Shown piece by piece: positions 8,404 through 16,675 of a stretch of DNA of 64,000 nt (the stretch's first letter is position 1; each line of letters opens with the position of its first letter). Both the position numbers and the translations under genes were made by a program. Source of the stretch: Deltaproteobacteria bacterium GWA2_38_16 (GTDB lineage: Bacteria; Bdellovibrionota; JACOXK01; 2-02-FULL-40-11). The DNA lies in assembly GCA_001797335.1 (NCBI GenBank), contig MGPE01000013.1, positions 241 through 64,240 of the forward strand, read 5' to 3'. The notes beneath the pieces were generated by a model that worked only from the letters and a program-made list of their open reading frames with translations, was not told where the DNA came from and searched no databases.

Positions 8404-8583
8404 ATGAAACAATTGACACATATATTGGACAAGTTTGGAATTGTAAAAGAATTTTTTATTTTCTTAAAAGAGCGAAAGCTATGGTGGATGACACCTATTA
8501 TCGTTATGCTTCTTTTGCTAGGACTTCTTATTGTCTTTACCGAAGGGTCTGCTGTAGCTCCTTTTATTTATACGCTTTTTTAA
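8404..8583 (+). CDS. DUF5989-type small membrane protein
   Basis: A 59-residue protein not exceeding common ORF cutoffs. It starts MKQLTHILDKFGIVKEFF, has LKERKLWWMTPIIVMLLLL as a membrane entry, and ends GSAVAPFIYTLF. The pattern of an LKERK-WW stretch, one membrane helix and a final APFIYTLF is characteristic of DUF5989 proteins, which accompany SxtJ and NodU-type carbamoyltransferases. AAAGGAGG lies just upstream. It ends overlapping, by 4 bases, the stop of the convergent gene on the other strand. Molecular role unknown. Confidence 0.75.
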   Translation: MKQLTHILDKFGIVKEFFIFLKERKLWWMTPIIVMLLLLGLLIVFTEGSAVAPFIYTLF

Positions 8584-10076
8584 GACTCTTTCCAGTAAAG
8601 TCGAGACAAGATATGACTACTTAAAACCACCATAAAAGGATAGGCAGGCACAAAAAATCTATAGGTGGGATTACGTAAAATCATCGCAAATAAAACTATA
8701 AAATATAAGGGCATTATACACAAAGAAACTGTTAAAATATTACATTTTTTAAATAAAATTAAAATAATACCTAATAATCCTCCTATAATTATAAATAAAT
8801 ATAACAATGAAAAAATAATTTTAATTATTTTTTCAGTAAAGGTCATTTTATTAAATGAAACTGGTAGAAGATTATAAGTTCCTGAATGAAATAAAAAAAG
8901 ATATATGTGTCTTAAACGCGCAGTAACATAATAATGAAAAGGGTGTTCTTTTATAAATGAATTTGTATAATCTTTTAATATGGAGGTAACCATTTTTTCA
9001 TATTTTTCTCTCTCTGGAATAGAGAGATTTATATCATGTGCCATTAAATATATTTTTCGCATATTAACGAGAGAATTAAAGTTATACTTAGAGGTATAGA
9101 TGAAATTTGGAAAAGGATTATTTTTGGGTAGTTCATAAATAGGGTTCCAGTAATCTGCTGTATGCCCAAATCCTTCTACCCAACATCCTTCTGATTTTGG
9201 ATTCCATTGTGTCCATCTGCCTCCTATGATTTGTATGAAATTATATAATGAACCACGGCTGCCTATAATGAGTGCAAAAGGTGCAAGTTTACTGACTGTA
9301 GTTTCTAGGGAAGTATCAACATAAGCTAAAGGAACAAAATAATGATATATTTTATAATTTCTGAATATCCATAGGCTTTCTAAAATACTAAAAGAAGAAA
9401 TAAATATTATAAGATTAATGAATGTAAGCCTCAGTAGCTGTTTGGGTTGTTTAAAAAAATAATTTGATAATAAGACAATAACAAATAATGGAAAAAATAA
9501 AATGAAGTAGGGTTTCATAAACACACACCAACTTAAAAATAGGCCTGAGAAGAAAAGCGGCTTTTTACTGTTCGTGTTGAGGGTTTTTATTAGGAAGTAA
9601 AAGGCAAAAATTAAACTGGAAGTGCTAAAAGATTCTGTTAAGACTGTGTCATCAAAAATTGAAACAAATGTACTAAAAACATATAAAAAGAAAGTGATAT
9701 AAAATATAGTTTTTTTTTGAAATATTAAGTAAGCGGTTAGTGCTAAATAATAGACTGAAACTGCGGAAAGTAAAATCTGTAATATAATTAAAATATTTAA
9801 AGCGTTGGCTTGAGTAAACAATAAACGTGGAAAGTAATAAACTGCTCCATACCCTGGCATCCGACGTGTAGAGGTTCTTATATCCTGTGGATTTGTAATG
9901 TAGTGGCCTTGTTTGATAAAATTCTCAATAGAACCTATATACTCTGATGAATCGCCCCCAAAACGGCCATAAAATTTATTTATGGAATGACCATGTTGAT
10001 GAATAGTAATAAAAATAATAGAAAAAGTAAGTTTTATGATGATAGCGCTTACTATCCAGTAAATTCTTTTATTCAT
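8580..10076 (-). CDS. polytopic membrane protein, GT-C/PMT-like glycosyltransferase
   Basis: A 498-residue protein with about ten hydrophobic segments and a first extracytoplasmic loop containing FGGDSSEYIGSIENF, where the DS-E acids sit as in GT-C catalytic loops. A large soluble part at about residues 260-390 separates two membrane blocks. It resembles PMT-type transferases by layout only; donor and acceptor are unknown. It is very AT-rich, lies on the strand opposite to the glycan genes around it, and could be an acquired gene. Confidence 0.55.
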   Translation of the reverse strand: MNKRIYWIVSAIIIKLTFSIIFITIHQHGHSINKFYGRFGGDSSEYIGSIENFIKQGHYITNPQDIRTSTRRMPGYGAVYYFPRLLFTQANALNILIILQILLSAVSVYYLALTAYLIFQKKTIFYITFFLYVFSTFVSIFDDTVLTESFSTSSLIFAFYFLIKTLNTNSKKPLFFSGLFLSWCVFMKPYFILFFPLFVIVLLSNYFFKQPKQLLRLTFINLIIFISSFSILESLWIFRNYKIYHYFVPLAYVDTSLETTVSKLAPFALIIGSRGSLYNFIQIIGGRWTQWNPKSEGCWVEGFGHTADYWNPIYELPKNNPFPNFIYTSKYNFNSLVNMRKIYLMAHDINLSIPEREKYEKMVTSILKDYTNSFIKEHPFHYYVTARLRHIYLFLFHSGTYNLLPVSFNKMTFTEKIIKIIFSLLYLFIIIGGLLGIILILFKKCNILTVSLCIMPLYFIVLFAMILRNPTYRFFVPAYPFMVVLSSHILSRLYWKES

Positions 10077-10129
10077 AATTTAAAGAAATATAGGGCATTC
10101 TTTTTTAAAGGCAATGCATTTTTAACCTT

Positions 10130-10158
10130 TTGACTTCAAATTTTTATTAAGATATCTA
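10130..10158 (+). promoter_or_regulatory. candidate promoter of the dTDP-sugar operon
   Basis: TTGACT (10130-10135), 17-base spacer, TATCTA (10153-10158). The predicted start of transcription is about two bases before the ATG at 10167, so the mRNA would be essentially leaderless. No ribosome site is present upstream of that ATG. Confidence 0.5.
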
Positions 10159-10166
10159 AAAAAATA

Positions 10167-11231
10167 ATGAAAGGACTGATTTTAAGTGGAGGACATGGGA
10201 CAAGGCTTCGCCCCATTACGCATACCAGTGCCAAGCAGTTGGTGCCTGTGGCCAATAAACCCATTCTTTTTTATGGTATCGAAGCCCTAAGAGACGCTGG
10301 GATTTTTGATATTGGTATTATTGTTGGGGATACCAAAGAAGAAATTAAAAAAGCTTGTGGGGATGGAAGTCGTTGGGAAGTAAAACTAACCTACATTGAA
10401 CAACTCAAACCCTTGGGTCTAGCCCATGCCGTTTTAACTGCCCAAAATTTCTTACAAGATTCTGACTTTATTATGTATCTGGGAGATAATGTCATTAAAG
10501 GAGGGGTAAAGGATTTTGTAGAAGAATTTAAACATCAAAAACCAACAGCCCAAATTCTTTTAGTGAAAGTCCCCAATCCCGAACAATTTGGAGTGGCAGA
10601 GCTGTCTCAACAGAAAGTCATTCGGCTGGTTGAAAAACCTAAACAGCCCAAAAGTGATTTAGCGTTAGTGGGAGTCTATCTTTTTAATTCGGCCATCTTT
10701 AAGGCGGCTAAATCTATTGATTATTCTCAAAGGGGAGAACTTGAAATTACCGATGCGCTTCAGTGGCTCATTGATCATGGGTTTGATGTTCGGTCTCATA
10801 TTATTAAAGGGTGGTGGAAAGATACGGGAAAATTAGAAGACATGCTCGAAGCCAATCGAATGATGTGTGATGAATTGGAAACTAAGATTTTAGGTGTGGT
10901 AGATGAAAAATCTAAAATTGAATTTAAAGTGGTCATTGAAAAGGGAGCTGAAATTAAAAATAGCATTATCCGAGGACCTTCTATTATTGGAGCCCATACT
11001 AAAATTATTGATTCCTATGTAGGGCCTTTTACTGCGATTAGTGAAAATTGTGAGATACAGGGAAGTGAAATAGAACACAGCATTGTGCTAGAAGGGAGCC
11101 GGATTTCTCAAATTCGAAATCGCATTTCTGATAGCCTGATTGGGAAAAATGTTGAAATTATAGGGAATGAAAGGCGTATTAAAAATCATCAATTTATGGT
11201 AGGGGATAGTTCGAGGATTGAACTTATATGA
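10167..11231 (+). CDS. glucose-1-phosphate thymidylyltransferase, long form with left-handed helix domain
   Basis: Makes dTDP-glucose from glucose 1-phosphate and dTTP. The nucleotidyltransferase signature SGGHGTRLRPITHTSAKQLV opens the protein; YLGDNVIKGG and GWWKDTGKLEDMLEAN follow. Residues from about 245 on show hexapeptide-like repeats (IKNSIIRGPSIIGAHTKI, IVLEGSRI). At 354 residues it is the long RmlA form seen in archaea, actinobacteria and antibiotic clusters, rather than the 290-residue enteric RmlA. First gene of a four-gene dTDP-sugar operon; the next start overlaps its stop by 4 bases. Confidence 0.9.
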   Translation: MKGLILSGGHGTRLRPITHTSAKQLVPVANKPILFYGIEALRDAGIFDIGIIVGDTKEEIKKACGDGSRWEVKLTYIEQLKPLGLAHAVLTAQNFLQDSDFIMYLGDNVIKGGVKDFVEEFKHQKPTAQILLVKVPNPEQFGVAELSQQKVIRLVEKPKQPKSDLALVGVYLFNSAIFKAAKSIDYSQRGELEITDALQWLIDHGFDVRSHIIKGWWKDTGKLEDMLEANRMMCDELETKILGVVDEKSKIEFKVVIEKGAEIKNSIIRGPSIIGAHTKIIDSYVGPFTAISENCEIQGSEIEHSIVLEGSRISQIRNRISDSLIGKNVEIIGNERRIKNHQFMVGDSSRIELI

Positions 11232-11692
11232 AAGAACTAATTTCCGGTGTAGGAGTAAAAAAATTAACGGTGATTCCCGATGAACGGGGGCGCCTTATGG
11301 AAATTTTGCGCTGTGATGATAAAATTTTTAAAAAATTTGGCCAGCTTTATATGACGGTAGCCAATTTTGGAGTGGTCAAAGGCTGGCACTATCATAAAAT
11401 TCAGTGGGATAATTTTTCAGTAGCCAAAGGGATGATAAAATTAGTGCTTTACGATAGCCGAAAAGATTCTCCAACCTATAAACAAGTCAATGAATTTTTT
11501 ATTGGGGATCATAATCCTGAGCTCGTTCAAATTCCTCCCTATGTTTACCATGGGTTTAAAGGCATTAGTCATCCAGAAGCTATTGTTATTAATTGCCCTT
11601 CAGAGCCTTATCGCTATAAAGATCCGGATGAATTTCGGGTTCATCCTCATGATAACGACATTCCCTATCAATGGGCAATTAAAGAAGGCTAA
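11228..11692 (+). CDS. dTDP-4-dehydrorhamnose 3,5-epimerase-like cupin
   Basis: A 154-residue cupin. DERGRLMEILRCDD, then WHYHKIQWDNFSVAKGMIKLVLYD with the catalytic-type histidine, and IPPYVYHGFKG are typical of RmlC-related epimerases. It is shorter than classical RmlC (about 180 residues), so ketoisomerase or single-epimerase activity on a dTDP-4-keto sugar is also possible. It sits between the thymidylyltransferase and 4,6-dehydratase genes, and supports L-rhamnose or a related deoxysugar as the end product. Confidence 0.8.
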   Translation: MKELISGVGVKKLTVIPDERGRLMEILRCDDKIFKKFGQLYMTVANFGVVKGWHYHKIQWDNFSVAKGMIKLVLYDSRKDSPTYKQVNEFFIGDHNPELVQIPPYVYHGFKGISHPEAIVINCPSEPYRYKDPDEFRVHPHDNDIPYQWAIKEG

Positions 11693-11695
11693 ACC

Positions 11696-12676
11696 ATGAA
11701 CTTATTAGTTACCGGTGGAGCAGGGTTCATTGGATCTTGCTTTATTCGCACACTGATTCAAAAACGCCCACATTTTAAGATTATTAACGTCGATAAATTA
11801 ACGTATGCGGGGAATTTGGATAATTTATCTTCTGTTGAACATCTTCCTCAATATTATTTTATAAAAGCCGATATCTGCGATTTTAAAAAAGTAGAGAATA
11901 TTATTCAAGAGCATGAGCCAGAAGCCGTTATTCATTTTGCTGCCGAATCTCATGTAGATAGATCCATTGAAGATTCAGCGAACTTTATTCAAACCAATGT
12001 GATGGGGACACATGTACTTTTAGAGCTTGCCAGGAAGTACGATCTTAAAAGATATGTTCAGGTATCTACGGATGAAGTGTATGGGGCTCTAGAGCGTGAA
12101 ATAGGATATTTTACTGAGGATACACCACTAGCCCCCAATAGCCCCTATGCCGCGAGTAAAGCATCAGCAGATCTTCTGTGTAGGTCATATTTTAAAACCT
12201 ATAAACTTCCGCTACTCATTACTCGGTGCAGCAATAACTATGGCCCCTATCAATATCCCGAAAAATTGATTCCCTTATTTATTTTGAGGGCACTGCAAAA
12301 TAAACCTTTACCTTTATACGGTGACGGCTTGTATGTGCGCGATTGGATTCATGTGGAGGATCACTGCTTGGCACTTTTAAAAGTGTTGGAAGAGGGAAAA
12401 GAGGGAGAAATTTATAATGTGGGGGCACGATGTGAGAAAAAAAATATTGATATTGCTCATCATATTTTAGATATTCTAAAAAAACCAAAGACACTTCTTC
12501 AATCTGTAACAGATCGATTGGGGCATGATCGGCGGTATGCGATTGATCCTTCTAAAATTGAAAAGGAATTAAATTGGAAACCCACATTTCATATCGATGA
12601 CGAGTTGCCGCACTTAATTGAGTGGTATCAAGGAAATGAGCGATGGTGGAAAAAAGTAAACAACAAAAAATCTTAG
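11696..12676 (+). CDS. rmlB: dTDP-glucose 4,6-dehydratase
   Basis: Extended short-chain dehydrogenase that oxidises C4 and dehydrates C5-C6 of dTDP-glucose. The NAD loop TGGAGFIGS is at residues 6-14, HFAAESHVDRS at about 80-90, STDEVYG at 123-129, and the catalytic YAASKAS pair near 149. It ends with the family RYAIDPSKIEKELNW. Its 3' end overlaps the next start by 34 bases, so both are translated from one mRNA. Confidence 0.93.
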   Translation: MNLLVTGGAGFIGSCFIRTLIQKRPHFKIINVDKLTYAGNLDNLSSVEHLPQYYFIKADICDFKKVENIIQEHEPEAVIHFAAESHVDRSIEDSANFIQTNVMGTHVLLELARKYDLKRYVQVSTDEVYGALEREIGYFTEDTPLAPNSPYAASKASADLLCRSYFKTYKLPLLITRCSNNYGPYQYPEKLIPLFILRALQNKPLPLYGDGLYVRDWIHVEDHCLALLKVLEEGKEGEIYNVGARCEKKNIDIAHHILDILKKPKTLLQSVTDRLGHDRRYAIDPSKIEKELNWKPTFHIDDELPHLIEWYQGNERWWKKVNNKKS

Positions 12677-13548
12677 TCATCGGATCCACAGGCCTTTTAG
12701 GCAGTGAGATAGTCCAAGTTTTATCAAAAGTTTCTTCTTATGAAGTGAAAGGAGCTTCGCATGCTGAATTAGATATCACAAACGGCATGGAAGTGGCGAT
12801 TTGGTTAGAACGCCTTCACCCCGATATTGTCATTAATTGTGCCGCACTTTCTAATGTAGATTATTGTGAAGAACATCCCGAAGAAGCGTTTAAAGTCAAT
12901 AGCGAAGGAGTAAGAAATATTTGTTTACCCTTAGAAGAAAATGGGGGAAAACTCATTCACTTTAGTACCGATTATGTATTTGATGGGGAAAAAGGAAAAC
13001 CCTACGTTGAGACAGATCCTGTGAATCCTTTAAATTATTATGCCCAAAGTAAGCTTAAAAGTGAAGAATATGTGAAAAAGCATTTACCCAATTCTATTAT
13101 TGCCCGTGTACAATGGCTTTATGGAGAACACGGAAAAAACTTTGCCAGTTCTGTCATTCAGGATATTACGTTTAAAAATAATAAAAAGCTGTATCGTTTT
13201 ATTAAGGATCGAGTAGGAAGTCCTACTCGGGTGACGGAGATTGCTTTAGCGATGAGAGCCTTAATCGATCAGAACAAATCCGGGACGTATCATGTGGCCG
13301 CCAGTGGAGAGTGTTCATGGGATCAATTTGCTCAAACAGTTTGTGAGTTGAATGGGATTACAGATACCTCTTCTATCGTTCAGGTAATGATGGAACAGGA
13401 GAGCGGAAGAAGTGCCAAGCGCCCTGCCTATTCTGTCCTGTCTTCTCGATTACTGGAATCTGAAATAGATATTAAAATGCCTCTTTGGAAGAAAACCGTA
13501 GAAGACACTATTCGAAATTTAAGGAAAAATTGTAATTCTCCTAAGTAA
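12643..13548 (+). CDS. rmlD: dTDP-4-dehydrorhamnose reductase
   Basis: NAD(P)H-dependent SDR enzyme making the final dTDP-6-deoxyhexose. ILVIGSTGLLGSE is the cofactor loop (about residues 10-22). NCAALSNVDYCE, HFSTDYVFDG and the catalytic YYAQSKLKSE follow. The ATG at 12643 lies inside the rmlB end, with AAGGAAATGAG upstream. The stop codon lies in the first copy of a direct repeat that also contains the stop of the following ATPase gene. Confidence 0.92.
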   Translation: MVEKSKQQKILVIGSTGLLGSEIVQVLSKVSSYEVKGASHAELDITNGMEVAIWLERLHPDIVINCAALSNVDYCEEHPEEAFKVNSEGVRNICLPLEENGGKLIHFSTDYVFDGEKGKPYVETDPVNPLNYYAQSKLKSEEYVKKHLPNSIIARVQWLYGEHGKNFASSVIQDITFKNNKKLYRFIKDRVGSPTRVTEIALAMRALIDQNKSGTYHVAASGECSWDQFAQTVCELNGITDTSSIVQVMMEQESGRSAKRPAYSVLSSRLLESEIDIKMPLWKKTVEDTIRNLRKNCNSPK

Positions 13549-13591
13549 AGCATGGATTCCTGCTTTTGCAGGAATGACACAGAAAAAACTT
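13544..13591 (+). repeat. direct repeat copy 1, with a palindromic core
   Basis: AGTAAAGCATGGATT (13544-13558) and GAATGACACAGAAAAAACTT (13572-13591) are repeated at 14842-14880. Here the middle forms an 8-bp stem (ATTCCTGC, loop TTTT, GCAGGAAT). It includes the rmlD stop codon and may attenuate transcription leaving the rml operon. Confidence 0.85.
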
Positions 13592-13603
13592 TTCGTTATT
13601 TTC

Positions 13604-13632
13604 TTGTAATTTATAAGATAATTTCTTATAAT
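13604..13632 (+). promoter_or_regulatory. candidate promoter of the AAA/DUF4143 gene
   Basis: TTGTAA (13604-13609), 17-base spacer and a consensus TATAAT (13627-13632). Transcription would begin at or next to the ATG at 13641, again a near-leaderless mRNA. Confidence 0.5.
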
Positions 13633-13640
13633 TTATAACT

Positions 13641-14846
13641 ATGTGGATTAATAGGAGAATTTCAAATAAATTAAAAGAAATTACTCAATCTTTTCCAGTA
13701 GTTGTGGTGACAGGTGCAAGACAAGTAGGAAAAACAAGTCTGCTTGCTCATGTCTTTCCACAGTGGAAACTGATTAGCTTAGATTACCCATCACTGGCTT
13801 CTTTTGCTAATGATAACCCTGAACAGTTTTTAAAGGAGCATAAACCTCCTTTGATTATTGATGAAGTTCAATATGCTCCCCAACTTTTTCGATATCTTAA
13901 AATCCTTGTTGATAAAAACCGCCACCTCAAAGGGCAATATATTTTGACAGGCTCTCAAAAATTTGTACTCATGGAAAATGTATCTGAGAGTTTGTCAGGG
14001 AGATGTGCCATCCTAGAGTTAGAAACCTTATCTCTATCTGAAATTTTGGCAGAAATTCCAGCAGAAATTTCGGTGCATCATCAAAATCAAACACTTTTTG
14101 ATGCATTAATTCGCGGTGGATTTCCTGAAATAAATGCAGATCCGACGATAGATTTAAGTTTTTATTTTGAATCCTATTTGGCAACTTATTTAGAAAGAGA
14201 TATTCGAAATCTTCTGAAGGTTCATAATTTAAGAGATTTTGGACGTTTTGTAAGAGCGTGTGGTTTTAGAAGCGCTCAAATTTTAAATAAAGCCGAATTA
14301 GCGAAGGATATTGGAATTAGTCCTACAACGGCGAATGATTGGCTCACCATTTTGGAAGCTTCAAACCAAGTTTTTATCTTAGAACCCTGGTTTTCTAATA
14401 AAACAAAAGGATTGGTGAAGTCTCCCAAGATTTATTTAATGGATACAGGGCTTTTGTGCCACTTTTATAATATTAAATCCAAAGAAGATTTTTTTCAAAG
14501 TCCGGCACGGGGTGCCATCTGGGAAACATTTGTCTGCAGTGAGCTTCGTAAATATCAACAGTGGCAACAGGGGCGTCCTCAACTCTGGATGTTTCGAACC
14601 TTATCCCAACTTGAGGTAGATTTTATGATCCAAAAAGGGGGTCGCTTTCATCTCATCGAAGCCAAATTAAAAGAAACTATTGAAAAGAAAGACGCACGGC
14701 AACTTTTCGATGCTCAATCTCTATTGGGGCAAGAAAATATTTTAAGTCTCAATATGATTACTCCAACAGAAACAGTGAGTTCGCTTGAAGGAGGGAAAAT
14801 TTTTATCTACCCCTTGGATCAGCTTCCTAAAACGCTATTTGAGTAA
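13641..14846 (+). CDS. AAA_14/DUF4143 ATPase
   Basis: A 401-residue ATPase. Walker A is GARQVGKTS (about residues 27-35), Walker B LIIDEVQYA (about 71-79) and the sensor ILTGSQ (about 100). A winged-helix-like middle (ELAKDIGISPTTANDWL) and a C-terminal DUF4143 part with LEVDFMIQKGG and LIEAK follow; that last pattern resembles a PD-(D/E)XK fold. The family is scattered in bacteria and archaea, often as isolated mobile-looking genes, and its function is unknown. The gene stands alone with its own promoter, bounded on both sides by copies of the same repeat. Confidence 0.9.
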   Translation: MWINRRISNKLKEITQSFPVVVVTGARQVGKTSLLAHVFPQWKLISLDYPSLASFANDNPEQFLKEHKPPLIIDEVQYAPQLFRYLKILVDKNRHLKGQYILTGSQKFVLMENVSESLSGRCAILELETLSLSEILAEIPAEISVHHQNQTLFDALIRGGFPEINADPTIDLSFYFESYLATYLERDIRNLLKVHNLRDFGRFVRACGFRSAQILNKAELAKDIGISPTTANDWLTILEASNQVFILEPWFSNKTKGLVKSPKIYLMDTGLLCHFYNIKSKEDFFQSPARGAIWETFVCSELRKYQQWQQGRPQLWMFRTLSQLEVDFMIQKGGRFHLIEAKLKETIEKKDARQLFDAQSLLGQENILSLNMITPTETVSSLEGGKIFIYPLDQLPKTLFE

Positions 14847-14880
14847 AGCATGGATTAGGAGAATGACACAGAAAAAACTT
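14842..14880 (+). repeat. direct repeat copy 2
   Basis: Same two repeat blocks as at 13544-13591 but with a four-base middle (AGGA) in place of the hairpin. It contains the stop codon of the ATPase gene and supplies the first bases of a TTGACA box used by the rho promoter candidate. Confidence 0.85.
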
Positions 14881-14907
14881 GACAAAATGAGGGGATTTGA
14901 ACATATT
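14879..14907 (+). promoter_or_regulatory. candidate rho promoter
   Basis: Consensus TTGACA (14879-14884), 17-base spacer, CATATT (14902-14907, four of six matches). This leaves a leader of about 150 bases before the preferred rho start. Rho commonly controls its own leader, so attenuation here is plausible but not shown. Confidence 0.4.
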
Positions 14908-15068
14908 AGAGGCATCATTTCAGGGCATATCTAAAAATCCTTTGAAATAAAAAAATCCAATAATAATGAATAGCCAAGAAAGAATGAAAAGCTAGTAACA
15001 ATAATAAAATGGTCCCACCAAAAAAAAGTGATAGGAAACCTTCACCCCATCCAGAGGAGCATAAAACT

Positions 15069-16415
15069 ATGGCAGAAAATGTAACCAAATCTAACCCTCC
15101 AATTAAAGACAAAGAAGATAATAAAGATGTTGTCTCTTCTTCCGAAACGCTCTCTAGGGGAAATGTTTTGCATCTAACAGAACTTAAAGAAATGAAGATT
15201 AGCGAGCTAACCCAGCTGGCCAAAAAATTTAATATTGAAGGTGCCAGTGGAATGCGAAAACAAGATTTGATTTTTGCACTTCTTCAGGCTCATACAGCAA
15301 GCGCTGGCGTTGTTTTTGGCGATGGCGTTTTAGAAATTTTACCAGATGGATTTGGATTTTTACGAGCGGAAGATTACAATTATTTACCTGGCCCTGATGA
15401 TATTTATGTTTCTCCTTCACAAATTCGTAAATTTAATTTGCGCACCGGAGATACGATCTCAGGTCAGATTCGCCCACCCAAAGATTCTGAGCGTTATTTT
15501 GCTCTCTTAAAAGTAGAATCTATTAATTTTGAACATCCCGATGTTGCCAGAGATAAGATTTTATTTGATAACTTAACGCCTCTTTATCCAAATGAAATGA
15601 TTAATCTAGAATACGACACCAAAAATTATTCAACTCGGGTGATTAATCTTTTAACTCCCATTGGAAAAGGGCAACGAGGACTTATTGTAGCAGCTCCTCG
15701 AACCGGAAAAACAGTGATCTTACAAAATATTGCCAATGCCATTTCAAAAAATCATAAAGAAATAAAATTAATTGTGCTTTTAATCGACGAGCGACCAGAA
15801 GAAGTGACCGATATGGAACGCTCTGTCGTCGGAGAAGTCATTAGTTCTACGTTTGATGAACCTGCCACTCGTCACGTTCAGGTTGCCGAAATGGTCATTG
15901 AAAAAGCAAAGCGATTGGTGGAACACAATAACGATGTCGTTATTCTTTTAGATTCTATTACCCGTTTGGCTAGAGCCTATAACCAGGTCGTTCCTCCCAG
16001 TGGAAAGATTTTATCGGGAGGGGTGGATTCCAATGCTCTTCATAAACCCAAGCGCTTTTTTGGGGCCGCCCGAAATATTGAAGGCGGAGGAAGTTTAACC
16101 ATTCTTGCTACCGCTTTGATTGATACCGGTAGTCGTATGGATGAAGTGATTTTTGAAGAATTTAAGGGAACTGGAAATATGGAAATTAATCTTGATCGAA
16201 AACTCATGGAAAAAAGAATTTTCCCTTGTATTGATATTAATAAGTCTGGAACCCGGAAAGAAGAGCTGTTACTTGATAAAGAGACGCTTTCTCGAGTATG
16301 GATCTTAAGAAAAGTGCTCCAGCCCATGAATGTGGTGGATGCGATGGATTTTTTGCTGGATAAACTTTCTGCCACAAAGACTAACAAAGATTTTGTTGAG
16401 TCAATGAATACTTAA
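15069..16415 (+). CDS. rho: transcription termination factor Rho
   Basis: Hexameric RNA-dependent ATPase ending transcription. The N-terminal Rho domain has [19 protein letters not shown] and the RNA-binding cold-shock fold [27 protein letters not shown]. Walker A is [12 protein letters not shown], Walker [29 protein letters not shown] is the Q/R-loop region. The start at 15069 has GAGGAG 9 bases upstream and gives 448 residues. An in-frame ATG at 15009 has no ribosome site and would add 20 polar residues. Confidence 0.95.
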   Translation: MAENVTKSNPPIKDKEDNKDVVSSSETLSRGNVLHLTELKEMKISELTQLAKKFNIEGASGMRKQDLIFALLQAHTASAGVVFGDGVLEILPDGFGFLRAEDYNYLPGPDDIYVSPSQIRKFNLRTGDTISGQIRPPKDSERYFALLKVESINFEHPDVARDKILFDNLTPLYPNEMINLEYDTKNYSTRVINLLTPIGKGQRGLIVAAPRTGKTVILQNIANAISKNHKEIKLIVLLIDERPEEVTDMERSVVGEVISSTFDEPATRHVQVAEMVIEKAKRLVEHNNDVVILLDSITRLARAYNQVVPPSGKILSGGVDSNALHKPKRFFGAARNIEGGGSLTILATALIDTGSRMDEVIFEEFKGTGNMEINLDRKLMEKRIFPCIDINKSGTRKEELLLDKETLSRVWILRKVLQPMNVVDAMDFLLDKLSATKTNKDFVESMNT

Positions 16416-16432
16416 TGGTATAGAGAGCAGCT

Positions 16433-16654
16433 ATGAGGAAAGATATTCATCCCAAATATGCACCTGCCAAAATCATTTGCAACTGTGGCAATGTGATTGA
16501 AACCAGAGCTACCAAAGACACGATTCACATTGAAATTTGTTCCCATTGCCATCCTTTTTATACTGGAAAGCAAAAACTCATTGATTCTGCAGGCCGCATT
16601 GATCGATTCCAAAAACGCTACGCTAACGTCAAAACCGCTACACCTAAAAAGTAG
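16433..16654 (+). CDS. rpmE: 50S ribosomal protein L31, zinc-binding form
   Basis: A 73-residue ribosomal protein of the large subunit. The zinc ligands are present (Cys16, Cys18, Cys36, Cys39 in CNCGN and [14 protein letters not shown]), so this is the C-plus form, usually expressed when zinc is sufficient. It opens MRKDIHPKY and ends with a short basic tail. It lies 17 bases after rho and before prfA, an order common in many bacteria. Confidence 0.95.
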   Translation: MRKDIHPKYAPAKIICNCGNVIETRATKDTIHIEICSHCHPFYTGKQKLIDSAGRIDRFQKRYANVKTATPKK

Positions 16655-16675
16655 CTAATATCTTCTTAAAATTCT

